From the NCBI GenBank assembly GCA_021648185.1, contig JAKITH010000016.1, positions 1 to 12,663 on the forward strand: a stretch of 12,663 bases of DNA. Reading direction: 5' to 3'. The notes under the pieces were generated by a model. It was given only the letters and a program-made list of their open reading frames with translations, did not search any database and had not been told where the DNA came from. This DNA comes from Thiomicrorhabdus sp. (GTDB lineage: Bacteria; Pseudomonadota; Gammaproteobacteria; Thiomicrospirales; Thiomicrospiraceae). This document shows, piece after piece, positions 1 to 6,918 of this stretch (the first letter of the stretch is position 1; each line of letters starts with the position of its first letter). The position numbers were made by a program, and so were the translations under genes.

Positions 1-771
1 AAAGTTACCTTGCTCGATACTTTCATACAGGTCTTTTTGATGGCTCTCTCGATCTTGACCAATCAGTGTTTCGGCTTCTTCATCCGTTAAATTTTCAATG
101 CCTTGTTGAGTTTTAAAATGGAATTTGACCCAAAAACGTTCATTATCGGCATTAATAAAGCTAAAGGTATGGCTGCCAAAGCCATGCATGTGGCGATAGG
201 TTTTTGGATTGCCACGATCGCTCATTAAGATTGTGACTTGGTGCAGGGCTTCGGGTAAAAGTGTCCAAAAATCCCAGTTATTTTGTGCACTGCGCATATT
301 GGTACGTGGATCACGTTTAACGGCGTGGTTGAGGTCTGGAAACTTAAGCGGGTCTTTTAAAAAGAACACGGGGGTATTGTTGCCTACGATGTCCCAATTG
401 CCTTCTTCGGTATAAAATTTAAGCGCAAAGCCTCGAATATCGCGTTCGGCATCGGCGGCTCCGCGTTCACCAGCAACGGTTGAAAATCGGGTAAACAATT
501 CGGTTTTTTTGCCGATTTCAGAGAACAGCTTGGCTTTGGTGTATTGGGTGATGTCGTGTGTGACGGTAAAGGTGCCAAATGCACCTGAGCCTTTGGCGTG
601 CATCCGGCGTTCAGGAATGACTTCACGATCAAAATGCGCCAATTTCTCTAAAAACCATACGTCTTGCAGTAACATGGGGCCACGTGGTCCAGCGGTGAGT
701 ACATTTTGGTTGTCTGCAACGGGGCAGCCGTTGGTCATGGTGAGTTTAGATGATTTGGGTGTTTTGCTCAT
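1..771 (-). CDS. katA: Catalase (monofunctional, haem), N-terminal part, cut by window start
   Basis: Heme catalase that converts hydrogen peroxide to water and oxygen, normally in the cytoplasm. Seen: 257 codons open from the ATG at 771 to base 1, with no stop, so the C-terminal half lies outside the window. The residues match the catalase core. The distal His is H58 in [14 protein letters not shown]. The catalytic Asn is N131 in VGNNTPVFF, 73 residues later, the same spacing as in mammalian catalase (H75/N148). [11 protein letters not shown] and the [10 protein letters not shown] strand follow. The short N-terminus before the first motif fits small-subunit (clade 3 type) enzymes, not the large KatE type. 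A GAGG ribosome binding site lies 7 bases before the ATG. The gene lies 81 bp downstream of the yceI-like gene on the same strand, with its own elaborate leader, so separate control is likely. Family call is sure; the symbol is by similarity. Confidence 0.95.
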   Translation of the reverse strand, partial: MSKTPKSSKLTMTNGCPVADNQNVLTAGPRGPMLLQDVWFLEKLAHFDREVIPERRMHAKGSGAFGTFTVTHDITQYTKAKLFSEIGKKTELFTRFSTVAGERGAADAERDIRGFALKFYTEEGNWDIVGNNTPVFFLKDPLKFPDLNHAVKRDPRTNMRSAQNNWDFWTLLPEALHQVTILMSDRGNPKTYRHMHGFGSHTFSFINADNERFWVKFHFKTQQGIENLTDEEAETLIGQDRESHQKDLYESIEQGNF

Positions 772-838
772 GGTAAAACCTCAACATTGAAGAAATAGGA
801 GGTTTTATCATACCTACTATTTCATTCATGTTGAATGA
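772..838 (-). promoter_or_regulatory. Catalase leader with three packed inverted repeats and a candidate -10 box
   Basis: Seen on the minus strand, reading towards the catalase ATG. (a) TCATTC-5 nt-GAATGA at 822-838. (b) An 11-bp arm pair, 10 of 11 matching (AAATAGnAGGT / ACCTnCTATTT), at 793-803 and 812-822. (c) A second 11-bp pair with one mismatch at 772-782 and 799-809. Its 3' arm contains the GAGG ribosome binding site. A TATGAT hexamer (807-812) sits at the centre of (b) and could be a -10 box; the -35 region is poor. Pairs (b) and (c) share bases 799-803, so they cannot both form in one molecule. It may be a repressor or activator operator around the promoter, or an RNA switch exposing or hiding the ribosome binding site. 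The repeats are certain; the function is inferred. Confidence 0.5.
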
Positions 839-852
839 TTTTAAGTGGTTTT

Positions 853-1431
853 TTATTTAGGCACAAAGGTGAGATTAAAGGTCACTGGAACGGTGGGTGA
901 AATGGAATCGAGTCGTGCGATCTTGCGTAGTCGTTCAATGCCTTTTTCTAAACCAAATTGTTTAGCGGTAATGAGAATGGGGGTGATTGGTGTGACTAAG
1001 ATATCGCCATCAGCATGTTTAATGACTTTGACCGTTGTGCTTAATTCTTGTGTTATACCATGAAGGTTCAGCGTAAAGTTAACGGTTTCGATATAGGTAT
1101 TTCCTGCTTCCAGAGCGTCAAGCTTTTCAGGTGAAATGGTGGCCGTAATGGAGGCTTTTGGATAGAGAAGTACTTCAAATAGCATCGCTTTTACGCGTTC
1201 GTTACGAATAGGGATATCGGTTTCAATGCTCTCTAAGTTGATTTTAATATTGAGTTCACCCTCGTCACTGAGTGTGCCACTTAAGGTATTAATATAATTA
1301 AGCTCACTAACCTCATTGTTTTTAGTGGATACATAGTAAACGTTAGAGTCAGCATTTTTGAGCTGCCATTCTGCATAGGCATTTGAGCAGCCGAGCAAAG
1401 AAATGAGTAAAATAGAGTACAGTTTATTCAT
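853..1431 (-). CDS. YceI-family exported protein, possible lipoprotein
   Basis: 192-residue protein of the YceI-like family, a lipocalin-like beta-barrel fold found in the periplasm that in some members binds isoprenoid-type lipids. The ligand here is unknown. Seen: an N-terminal hydrophobic signal (residues 4-14). It is followed by LLGC, a lipobox with Cys15 and Ser16 at +2, and also by a signal peptidase I-like A18-Y19-A20 site. It could therefore be an outer-membrane lipoprotein or a soluble periplasmic protein. The mature part keeps the YceI pattern: W22 near the start, the VYYVSTKN strand, a central IETDIPIRNERVKAMLF segment and a final VPVTFNLTF strand. I chose the ATG at 1431 because AAGGG lies 6 bases upstream; a TTG two codons earlier sits too close to that site. 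It lies upstream of the catalase on the same strand, which may hint at a stress role. Confidence 0.85.
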   Translation of the reverse strand: MNKLYSILLISLLGCSNAYAEWQLKNADSNVYYVSTKNNEVSELNYINTLSGTLSDEGELNIKINLESIETDIPIRNERVKAMLFEVLLYPKASITATISPEKLDALEAGNTYIETVNFTLNLHGITQELSTTVKVIKHADGDILVTPITPILITAKQFGLEKGIERLRKIARLDSISPTVPVTFNLTFVPK

Positions 1432-1470
1432 GAACAACCCTTAAAGTTGATTTATGTTAAGTATGTATTA

Positions 1471-1506
1471 GGTGTGTAATATACCTTGTTTAAGGAGTGT
1501 TGTGTT
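1471..1506 (-). promoter_or_regulatory. Weak promoter candidate for the yceI-like gene
   Basis: The 105-bp gap between the DUF2062 gene and the yceI-like gene holds a minus-strand TATATT (1478-1483), about 47 bases before the ATG. The -35 side is poor: a TTAACA-like hexamer sits at a long spacing of about 19. No clear intrinsic terminator for the DUF2062 gene is visible, so read-through from upstream is also possible. Confidence 0.25.
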
Positions 1507-1536
1507 AAAAGTTCTAAAGTTAATGCGTAAAAAACC

Positions 1537-2070
1537 CTACTTAGTGCGTTTTGTCTTTCTTCGTTCTTGGCGTAGTTTCCAGTTTTTAGCCACTTGCTGG
1601 CGCCAGAGTAGGCGAATCAGAATAAAGCAGGTCACGCCAAGCGTGATGCCTACCACCGTGCTGCCCAAGTAGAGTGGTTGCCATAAATCGCCTAGCATGT
1701 TCATCATCCAGTCCCAACTGAGTTCAAAATGTAGGTTTTCATCAGGTTGTTGGCCAAGTAAATAGGTGCCCACAACATAGTTAAAATAGAAAATTGGCCC
1801 CATGGTTAAGGGGTTACTAATCCAGACTAAAATGACACTCAAAGGAAGGTTTGCTCTAAAAATAATCGCACACAGTGCCGCAAAAAGCATTTGAGAAGGG
1901 ATGGGGATCGCCATCCAAAACAGGCCAATTAAAAAAGCTTTAGAGACCGAGTAACGATGTAAATGCCATATACTAGGATTATGTAGCCAAGTGCCTAAAA
2001 AACCTAAGCCTTTAAGGCTTTTGATTTTTTCAGGAGTCGGAATATAACGTTTAATGAGCTTTTTAGGCAT
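1537..2070 (-). CDS. DUF2062 (COG3216) inner-membrane protein
   Basis: 177-residue membrane protein of the DUF2062 family, whose function is not known. Seen: the family's typical N-terminus MPKKLIKRY, a WLHNPSIWHLHRYSV stretch (about residues 28-42), then hydrophobic segments at about 44-72 and 78-103 that include PIPSQM and the WISNPLTMGPIFYFNY motif. A last membrane segment lies at about 134-155. The tail is strongly basic (RRKTKRTK), suggesting a cytoplasmic C-terminus. The ATG at 2070 is supported by the family's conserved start; only a weak purine stretch (GAAG) precedes it. The start overlaps the 5' end of the divergent comEC. A DUF2062 gene next to comEC is also found in other gammaproteobacteria such as Pseudomonas, from general knowledge. 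Family call is firm; function open. Confidence 0.85.
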   Translation of the reverse strand: MPKKLIKRYIPTPEKIKSLKGLGFLGTWLHNPSIWHLHRYSVSKAFLIGLFWMAIPIPSQMLFAALCAIIFRANLPLSVILVWISNPLTMGPIFYFNYVVGTYLLGQQPDENLHFELSWDWMMNMLGDLWQPLYLGSTVVGITLGVTCFILIRLLWRQQVAKNWKLRQERRKTKRTK

Positions 2071-4684
2071 GTTTCTTCGTTTTGTATTAGTCTTTATTGT
2101 GAGTGTTTTGTTGTTTTATCAACAAGCCGAGTCTCCGCCACTTTGGTTTGGGCTGGTGACATTATGCCTTGCTGTAGGGCTTATTTGGGTGGTTCGTAGC
2201 GAACAGCTATTATCCACGCTTCAACGGTTGCCTTTTGAATATCAAGCTAAGTCTTCCATGTTATTAAACAGCCTTCTTGGTCTCATTATAGGCATCTCAT
2301 GGGTGTTTTGGCAGACTTTTTTTACCCCAACGATTCCTGAACGAGCTTTAAATCAACCTGTATGGTTGGTTGGAACCCTTATTGAATTACCAAATCAATC
2401 ACTTAGCAAGCACCGAGTGCGTATCAAATATAAGATAAAAGTGGATGAAATTTCGTTGGATTCATCCCCCGCCTATCCCCCTGTTGTTTCGTATGCAGGG
2501 CAGCCTAAGCCTATCGTCTCTATTAATTGGTATGTTAGCCGTAATGCATTGTTAACGGAACACGCCTTACCGCAACTTGGGGAGAGGTGGCGGTTTCGTG
2601 TTAAGTTAAAAGCCAATCATTTCACCCTAAACCCCAGTGGGTTTGATTATGAAGCGTGGTTATTGCAACAAGGCATTTCGGCAACAGGCTATATTAAGGC
2701 ATTGACTCGTAAAGAGAAACGATTGCAGGATGATCCGATGTTGGTGATGCAAAAAATTTCAGAAGCATCTGCATTGAGCCTATTTGCTTGGCGAAATACG
2801 TTAGCAACACGATTGAATACGGTGTTTGATAAAAGTGAATATGCCTCTTTTTATCGTGCTTTAACCTTTGGCGATAAGTCGGATATAGCCTCCGAAGATT
2901 GGATTTTATTGCAAAACACCGGAACGATTCACTTAATGGTGATTTCGGGTTTGCACATGGGCATTATCGCCTTTTTAGGCTTTTGGTTTTTTAAACAGGT
3001 TTGGCGTTGGGTTGGCTATCGTCAGACGGCTATGGATTTGCCTAAATTTGCCGCTCTGGGTGGCTTGCTGTTTGCTACGTTGTATTTAATGGTCTCGGGT
3101 TTTTCCATTCCTACCCAGCGAGCTTGGCTAATGGTGGTAGCGGTGTTGGGCTTTGTACTATTGCGCCGCACGTTTCAGCCGTGGTCCGCTTTGGCTTTGG
3201 CGGCGTTATTGATTGTGTTGTTGGATACCACCTCGGTATTAAGCTTTGGTTTTTGGCTCTCTTTTATTGCAGTGGCACTGATTTTTTTGGCTCTTAAATC
3301 TCCCCTTATTAAACCACCAGATCTTCCCGTTTCAATCGATGGAACGGTTGAAAAAGCAACGCGTTCTCAGCGTTGGTTTCACGGCTTTAAAACGCTGTTG
3401 TGGCTTCAGTTAATTTTAACCTTGGGGTTAGCGCCGTTTTTGATTTGGGCGTTTCACAGTTTGCCGGTTTACAGCTTTATCGCCAATATGATCGCGGTGC
3501 CGTTTATTAGTTTTTTAGGGTTGCCTTGGTTGTTTCTCTCTTCGGTCATCGGATTGATTTCGGTGGAAGGGGGTCAATGGATGATTGGCCTATTGGATAT
3601 GGCATGGCACCCATTCTGGCAGTTTTTACAATGGGTCAATCAACTGCCTTTTCATACCGTGGCGTTTGCAGAACGTTCCATTTTTTGGTTACTTGCCATT
3701 TATGCCTTGCTGTTTTTTGGCTTGCGACTGAAAAAAACGTGGCCGCAGGCAGGGGTATTACTGCTGGTCTTTATTTGGATGATGAGCCTTTCAATGGAGG
3801 GTTTGAATGGGGTATCGCGTCCAGAGGTGAATCAAGCCAAACTCACGGTACTGGATGTTGGGCAAGCGCAAGCGATTGTGATCGAAACCCAACATCATGT
3901 GGTGTTGTATGATTTGGGCGGAAAGTGGGGCGACACGATGGACGGAACCAAGTTAGCGATTCAGCCTTATTTAACCGCACAAGGTTGGTCAAATGTGGAC
4001 TTACTGATTGTCAGCCACAGTGACATGGACCATGCGGGCGGGTTGCAGCGCTTATTAACGCTCTTTTCTGTGCGGCAAGCGGTGAGTGGTCAGCCCAAGG
4101 TATTAAATAAACGGATTGCAAAGGAGGGCTTCTTTACCTTATGCAAAGCGGGTCAGTCTTGGGAGTTTGATGGTGTGGTTTTTGAAATGCTTTCGCCTCG
4201 TCCAGATTGGATGGCGTCAACATTAACCTCCGATAACGATCTGTCCTGTGTATTAACAATCACCATAGGGGGGGAGAAAATATTGATTACCGGTGATTTA
4301 AGCCAAAAAGGGGAGGTCTTGCTACTGGATGAGTACAGAGCAGAGTCGTTGCAAGCCGATCTATTGATTGCAGGGCATCATGGCAGTAAATCGTCGAGTG
4401 CAACGGATTTTTTGCAAGCGGTTTCACCCACAAAAATTGTATTTTCAGCAGGGTATTTAAATCGTTTTAATTTTCCAAGCCCCGCGGTCATCGAGCGAAT
4501 TGAAAAGATTAATGAACAGGGGGTTCAGCCCGCTATTCACTGGTGGAACACCGCTTGTTCAGGTGCCTTAACCTTTGAAATTTCATCCGAGGGCATAAAA
4601 GCGCCGTTAGAGAGTCGCAAAATTCGGCGTAAATGGTATCATCATCGCTGTTTGGATTTACAGCAAGGAGTGCTGTTTCAGTGA
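2054..4684 (+). CDS. comEC: ComEC/Rec2-type DNA internalisation channel
   Basis: Inner-membrane protein that passes single-stranded DNA into the cytoplasm during natural transformation. Seen: 876 residues, a normal length for the three-part family. Two N-terminal membrane helices come first, then a soluble OB-fold-like region (about 90-230) with GFDYEAWLLQQGI. The Competence membrane domain follows (about 235-540) with ISGLHMGII at 297-305. The metallo-beta-lactamase-like domain covers about 600-850: VLDVGQAQA, metal ligands in SHSDMDH (654-660), TGD with D748, and AGHHGSK from 773. All nuclease-like metal motifs are kept, so it looks intact. The start is uncertain: ATG 2054 or ATG 2069 (five codons later), neither with a good ribosome binding site. 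It overlaps the divergent DUF2062 start. Its stop overlaps the lpxK start as GTGA. A G7 tract lies at 4268-4274. No other competence genes are visible here. Confidence 0.93.
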   Translation: MSFLGMFLRFVLVFIVSVLLFYQQAESPPLWFGLVTLCLAVGLIWVVRSEQLLSTLQRLPFEYQAKSSMLLNSLLGLIIGISWVFWQTFFTPTIPERALNQPVWLVGTLIELPNQSLSKHRVRIKYKIKVDEISLDSSPAYPPVVSYAGQPKPIVSINWYVSRNALLTEHALPQLGERWRFRVKLKANHFTLNPSGFDYEAWLLQQGISATGYIKALTRKEKRLQDDPMLVMQKISEASALSLFAWRNTLATRLNTVFDKSEYASFYRALTFGDKSDIASEDWILLQNTGTIHLMVISGLHMGIIAFLGFWFFKQVWRWVGYRQTAMDLPKFAALGGLLFATLYLMVSGFSIPTQRAWLMVVAVLGFVLLRRTFQPWSALALAALLIVLLDTTSVLSFGFWLSFIAVALIFLALKSPLIKPPDLPVSIDGTVEKATRSQRWFHGFKTLLWLQLILTLGLAPFLIWAFHSLPVYSFIANMIAVPFISFLGLPWLFLSSVIGLISVEGGQWMIGLLDMAWHPFWQFLQWVNQLPFHTVAFAERSIFWLLAIYALLFFGLRLKKTWPQAGVLLLVFIWMMSLSMEGLNGVSRPEVNQAKLTVLDVGQAQAIVIETQHHVVLYDLGGKWGDTMDGTKLAIQPYLTAQGWSNVDLLIVSHSDMDHAGGLQRLLTLFSVRQAVSGQPKVLNKRIAKEGFFTLCKAGQSWEFDGVVFEMLSPRPDWMASTLTSDNDLSCVLTITIGGEKILITGDLSQKGEVLLLDEYRAESLQADLLIAGHHGSKSSSATDFLQAVSPTKIVFSAGYLNRFNFPSPAVIERIEKINEQGVQPAIHWWNTACSGALTFEISSEGIKAPLESRKIRRKWYHHRCLDLQQGVLFQ

Positions 4685-5730
4685 GTTGGCCGCATTTTTG
4701 GATAGAAAAAACTTGGAAAACCCAACTGTTACGCCCCCTGTCCCAACTGGTATGCTGGGAAGCGGCACGACGTTTAACGCGTTTTAAAAATTCTCCCCCC
4801 CCTATGCAAACGTCCGCCACGGTGATTGTGGTGGGTAATGTCGTGGTGGGGGGCAGCGGTAAAACGCCGTTTATTATATGGTTAACCCAGCAACTGCAAG
4901 CCAAAGGGTTGCGCGTGGGAATCATTAGCCGAGGCTATGGCGGAAACGCCAAGCAGTGGCCACAATGGGTTACGGAGGAGAGTGATCCTGTTTTGGTGGG
5001 AGACGAACCCGTGTTATTAGCCAAGCAGTTAGGGTGCCCCATTGCCGTATCGCCTAAGCGACCTGAAGCGATTGCGTTGTTAAATGAGCGGGAGGCCTTG
5101 GATATTATTATCAGTGACGATGGTTTACAGCACTATGCCATGGCACGGGACATTGAAGTGGTATTGATTGATGCACAACGCCAATTTGGCAATGGGTTGT
5201 GTTTGCCTGCCGGTCCGCTAAGAGAGTCACTAAATCGACTGAATACCGTGGATTTTTGCATTTGGAATGGCTTAGAGAAAGAAAAGGCGTTTCCATTAAA
5301 TGTTCCACCCACAACACCGCAGTACCGTATGCAGTTGTTGCCCGTGCGTTTGCGTCAGGTGATGAATCCGGAAAATGTGATTGAGCTGGAATACAATGAA
5401 GTAGGGCAGGTTCCCCGTTTTGTGGGTGAGTCCATTAACGCCATTGCGGGCATTGGCAATCCGTCCCGTTTTTTTAAAAGCTTGAGCCGCCTAGGGTTTC
5501 AGGTCAATGAATGCGCCTTTGCAGACCATCATGCGTTTAAATGGTCAGATTTTAAAGCGTTTGATACACAAAAACGATTGCTTATGACCGAGAAAGATGC
5601 GGTAAAATGTATCAAATTAGCCAAACGGCATCAACAAACTAACTGGTGGTATTTAGAAGTTTCTCCCCAGTGTGATGATGACTTAATTACTGAAGTTTTA
5701 ACAAAGAGAAAACCACCTTATGGATCCTAA
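4681..5730 (+). CDS. lpxK: Tetraacyldisaccharide 4'-kinase (lipid A synthesis)
   Basis: Phosphorylates the 4' position of the lipid A disaccharide precursor at the inner face of the inner membrane, using ATP, to give lipid IVA. Seen: 349 residues, slightly longer than E. coli LpxK (328). An N-terminal amphipathic/hydrophobic stretch is followed by Walker A GGSGKT (57-62) in [23 protein letters not shown], the catalytic-region SDDGLQHY (from 145), LPAGPLRES and the FADHHAF motif follow. I chose GTG 4681 because AAGGAG (4665-4670) precedes it and the protein then starts like its relatives; the frame stays open upstream to 4633 but inside comEC. GTG overlaps the comEC stop, suggesting translational coupling. 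The end overlaps the next gene by 11 bp. A C8 tract at 4795-4802 encodes Pro39-Pro41 just before the Walker region. Confidence 0.95.
   Translation: MSWPHFWIEKTWKTQLLRPLSQLVCWEAARRLTRFKNSPPPMQTSATVIVVGNVVVGGSGKTPFIIWLTQQLQAKGLRVGIISRGYGGNAKQWPQWVTEESDPVLVGDEPVLLAKQLGCPIAVSPKRPEAIALLNEREALDIIISDDGLQHYAMARDIEVVLIDAQRQFGNGLCLPAGPLRESLNRLNTVDFCIWNGLEKEKAFPLNVPPTTPQYRMQLLPVRLRQVMNPENVIELEYNEVGQVPRFVGESINAIAGIGNPSRFFKSLSRLGFQVNECAFADHHAFKWSDFKAFDTQKRLLMTEKDAVKCIKLAKRHQQTNWWYLEVSPQCDDDLITEVLTKRKPPYGS
4795..4802 (+). repeat. C8 homopolymer tract in lpxK
   Basis: Eight C in a row, codons 39-41 (Pro-Pro-Pro), before the Walker A loop. A G7 tract (4268-4274) in comEC is the next longest run outside mpl and pfp. 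Confidence 0.95.
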
Positions 5731-5920
5731 ATTACTCGATATTCTTGTGTGCCCCGTCAGTAAAACCAAATTGATTTACGATAAAAAAAGCCAAGAGCTG
5801 ATTTCAACCGCCGCCAATTTAGCCTATCCGGTGAGAGACGGCATTCCCATTTTATTGGAAGACGAAGCGCGTGTGTTAAGTGCGGAAGAAGTTGAGTCTT
5901 ACCGTAAGCAAAAAGGTTAA
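5720..5920 (+). CDS. ycaR: Trm112/YcaR-family small protein
   Basis: 66-residue protein of the UPF0434/Trm112-like family. In eukaryotes Trm112 activates methyltransferases; the bacterial role is not settled. Seen: the typical start [13 protein letters not shown], the [16 protein letters not shown] segment (36-51) and a short charged tail, all at the usual family length. The zinc-type CPxC start motif is broken: C11 is present but the second cysteine is a serine (CPVS), and no other cysteine occurs, so metal binding is unlikely. E. coli YcaR has CPVC. It starts 11 bp inside the end of lpxK and ends 16 bp before kdsB. The position between lpxK and kdsB is the same neighbourhood as in E. coli and Pseudomonas, which strengthens the identification. 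Confidence 0.9.
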   Translation: MDPKLLDILVCPVSKTKLIYDKKSQELISTAANLAYPVRDGIPILLEDEARVLSAEEVESYRKQKG

Positions 5921-5936
5921 AGAGGTCGGGATTTCC

Positions 5937-6707
5937 ATGTCTTTTATTGTCATTATTCCTGCCCGTTTTGAATCCAGCCGCTTGCCGGGAAAACCGTTGA
6001 AAGACATTAACGGTAAACCGATGATTGAGTGGACGTGGCGACAAGCACAACGCTCAGGCGCAAAACGCATTATTATCGCAACAGAATCTCAAGCGGTTAA
6101 ATCGGTGTGTGAAGCCTTTGGTGCCGAGGTCTGTTTAACAGGCGACCAACACCAATCGGGCACGGAGCGCATTGCCGAAGTAATTGACGTTTTCGATTTG
6201 CAAGACGATGAAATAATTGTAAACGTGCAAGGCGATGAACCAATGTTACCGCCAACGCTGATGCATCAAGTGGCCGAAGGGTTGCAATCACACCCCGCGA
6301 TTTCAATGGCTACACTGTGCGAACCCATTGAAGACGTTGAAACGGTCTTTGATCCTCATGCGGTAAAAGTGAGCCGTAATGTGCATGATTTAGCGATTAA
6401 TTTTAGCCGTGCGCCACTGCCATGGTCTCGCGATACCTTTGGTGATTCAAACGTGTTGCCCAGTAACTGGCACTATAAACGCCACATTGGGTTATACGCT
6501 TACCGAGCAGGCTTTGTAAAACAGTATGTTGCATGGCCTGAGTGTGCGTTAGAGCAGGTTGAAAAACTCGAACAGCTTCGCGTGCTTTGGCATGGTGAAT
6601 CTATTTTAGTTTTAGACGCATTATGCGATGCTGGGGTTGGAGTGGATACCATGGAAGACCTTGAAGCTGTGCGAACACTACTTTCTCCTCTCTCTAAATT
6701 GAGTTGA
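5937..6707 (+). CDS. kdsB: 3-deoxy-manno-octulosonate cytidylyltransferase (CMP-KDO synthetase)
   Basis: Activates KDO with CTP to CMP-KDO, the donor used to attach KDO to lipid A; cytoplasmic. Seen: 256 residues, close to the family norm of about 250. The nucleotide-binding start IPARFESSRLPGKPL (7-21) is followed by LTGDQHQSGTERIAE, the Mg-binding QGDEP (98-102), FSRAPLPW, RHIGLYAYR (182-190) and GVGVDTMEDLEAVR near the end. I chose ATG 5937 because the protein then begins as in relatives and AGAGG lies about 11 bases upstream; the frame is open further upstream but overlaps the preceding gene without family similarity. The 16-bp gap before it and 4-bp gap after it place it inside the operon. 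With lpxK it forms the LPS core of this cluster. Confidence 0.96.
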   Translation: MSFIVIIPARFESSRLPGKPLKDINGKPMIEWTWRQAQRSGAKRIIIATESQAVKSVCEAFGAEVCLTGDQHQSGTERIAEVIDVFDLQDDEIIVNVQGDEPMLPPTLMHQVAEGLQSHPAISMATLCEPIEDVETVFDPHAVKVSRNVHDLAINFSRAPLPWSRDTFGDSNVLPSNWHYKRHIGLYAYRAGFVKQYVAWPECALEQVEKLEQLRVLWHGESILVLDALCDAGVGVDTMEDLEAVRTLLSPLSKLS

Positions 6708-6711
6708 TCCA

Positions 6712-6918
6712 TTGTTAAAATATGCAACGCTACTGATTTTAATTGTTTTTTTCTATTGGCTGATTAAGCAAAAGCTTAGAAACCGTAAGTTGGCACAACA
6801 GGGTATTGTGGTGGAGCAAAAAGGGATCAGACCCATTACCTTAATGAGCATTGTCATGTTGGTCATGTATGGCGGCTATCTCATCTATTTTGTGTTCAGC
6901 GATGCGCCAATTATTTAA
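6712..6918 (+). CDS. Small two-helix membrane protein, unknown function
   Basis: 68-residue protein that I do not recognise. Seen: two hydrophobic segments (about residues 4-17 and 43-63) joined by a basic, polar loop (KQKLRNRK, then VEQKGIRP). This suggests a hairpin membrane protein with the loop in the cytoplasm. The start would be TTG 6712, because a stop (6700-6702) bounds the frame and no ATG or GTG lies near; only a weak GAG precedes it. It begins 4 bp after kdsB and its end overlaps the next gene by 17 bp, so translation may be coupled on both sides. The tight fit and coherent membrane topology argue that it is real. It may act with the following VanZ-domain protein, but that is inference only. 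Confidence 0.65.
   Translation: MLKYATLLILIVFFYWLIKQKLRNRKLAQQGIVVEQKGIRPITLMSIVMLVMYGGYLIYFVFSDAPII

Noticed and set aside
1502..1672. A 56-codon arginine-rich frame on the plus strand starting GTG, with AAGGAG four bases upstream
   Set aside because: It runs antisense through the end of the DUF2062 gene, its composition is what the complement of that gene gives, and no family resemblance is seen. The good ribosome-site match is probably chance.
3526..3912. 128-codon frame inside comEC on the same strand
   Set aside because: Out-of-frame shadow of a well-supported comEC with intact motifs; no domain pattern.
4533..4925. 130-codon minus-strand frame across the comEC/lpxK junction
   Set aside because: Antisense to two solid genes, no recognisable motif, low-complexity stretches arising from G/C runs.
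4681..6707. The trm112-like and kdsB frames as a possible frameshifted fusion with lpxK
   Set aside because: Each has its own family-typical start and length; the overlaps are normal operon packing.
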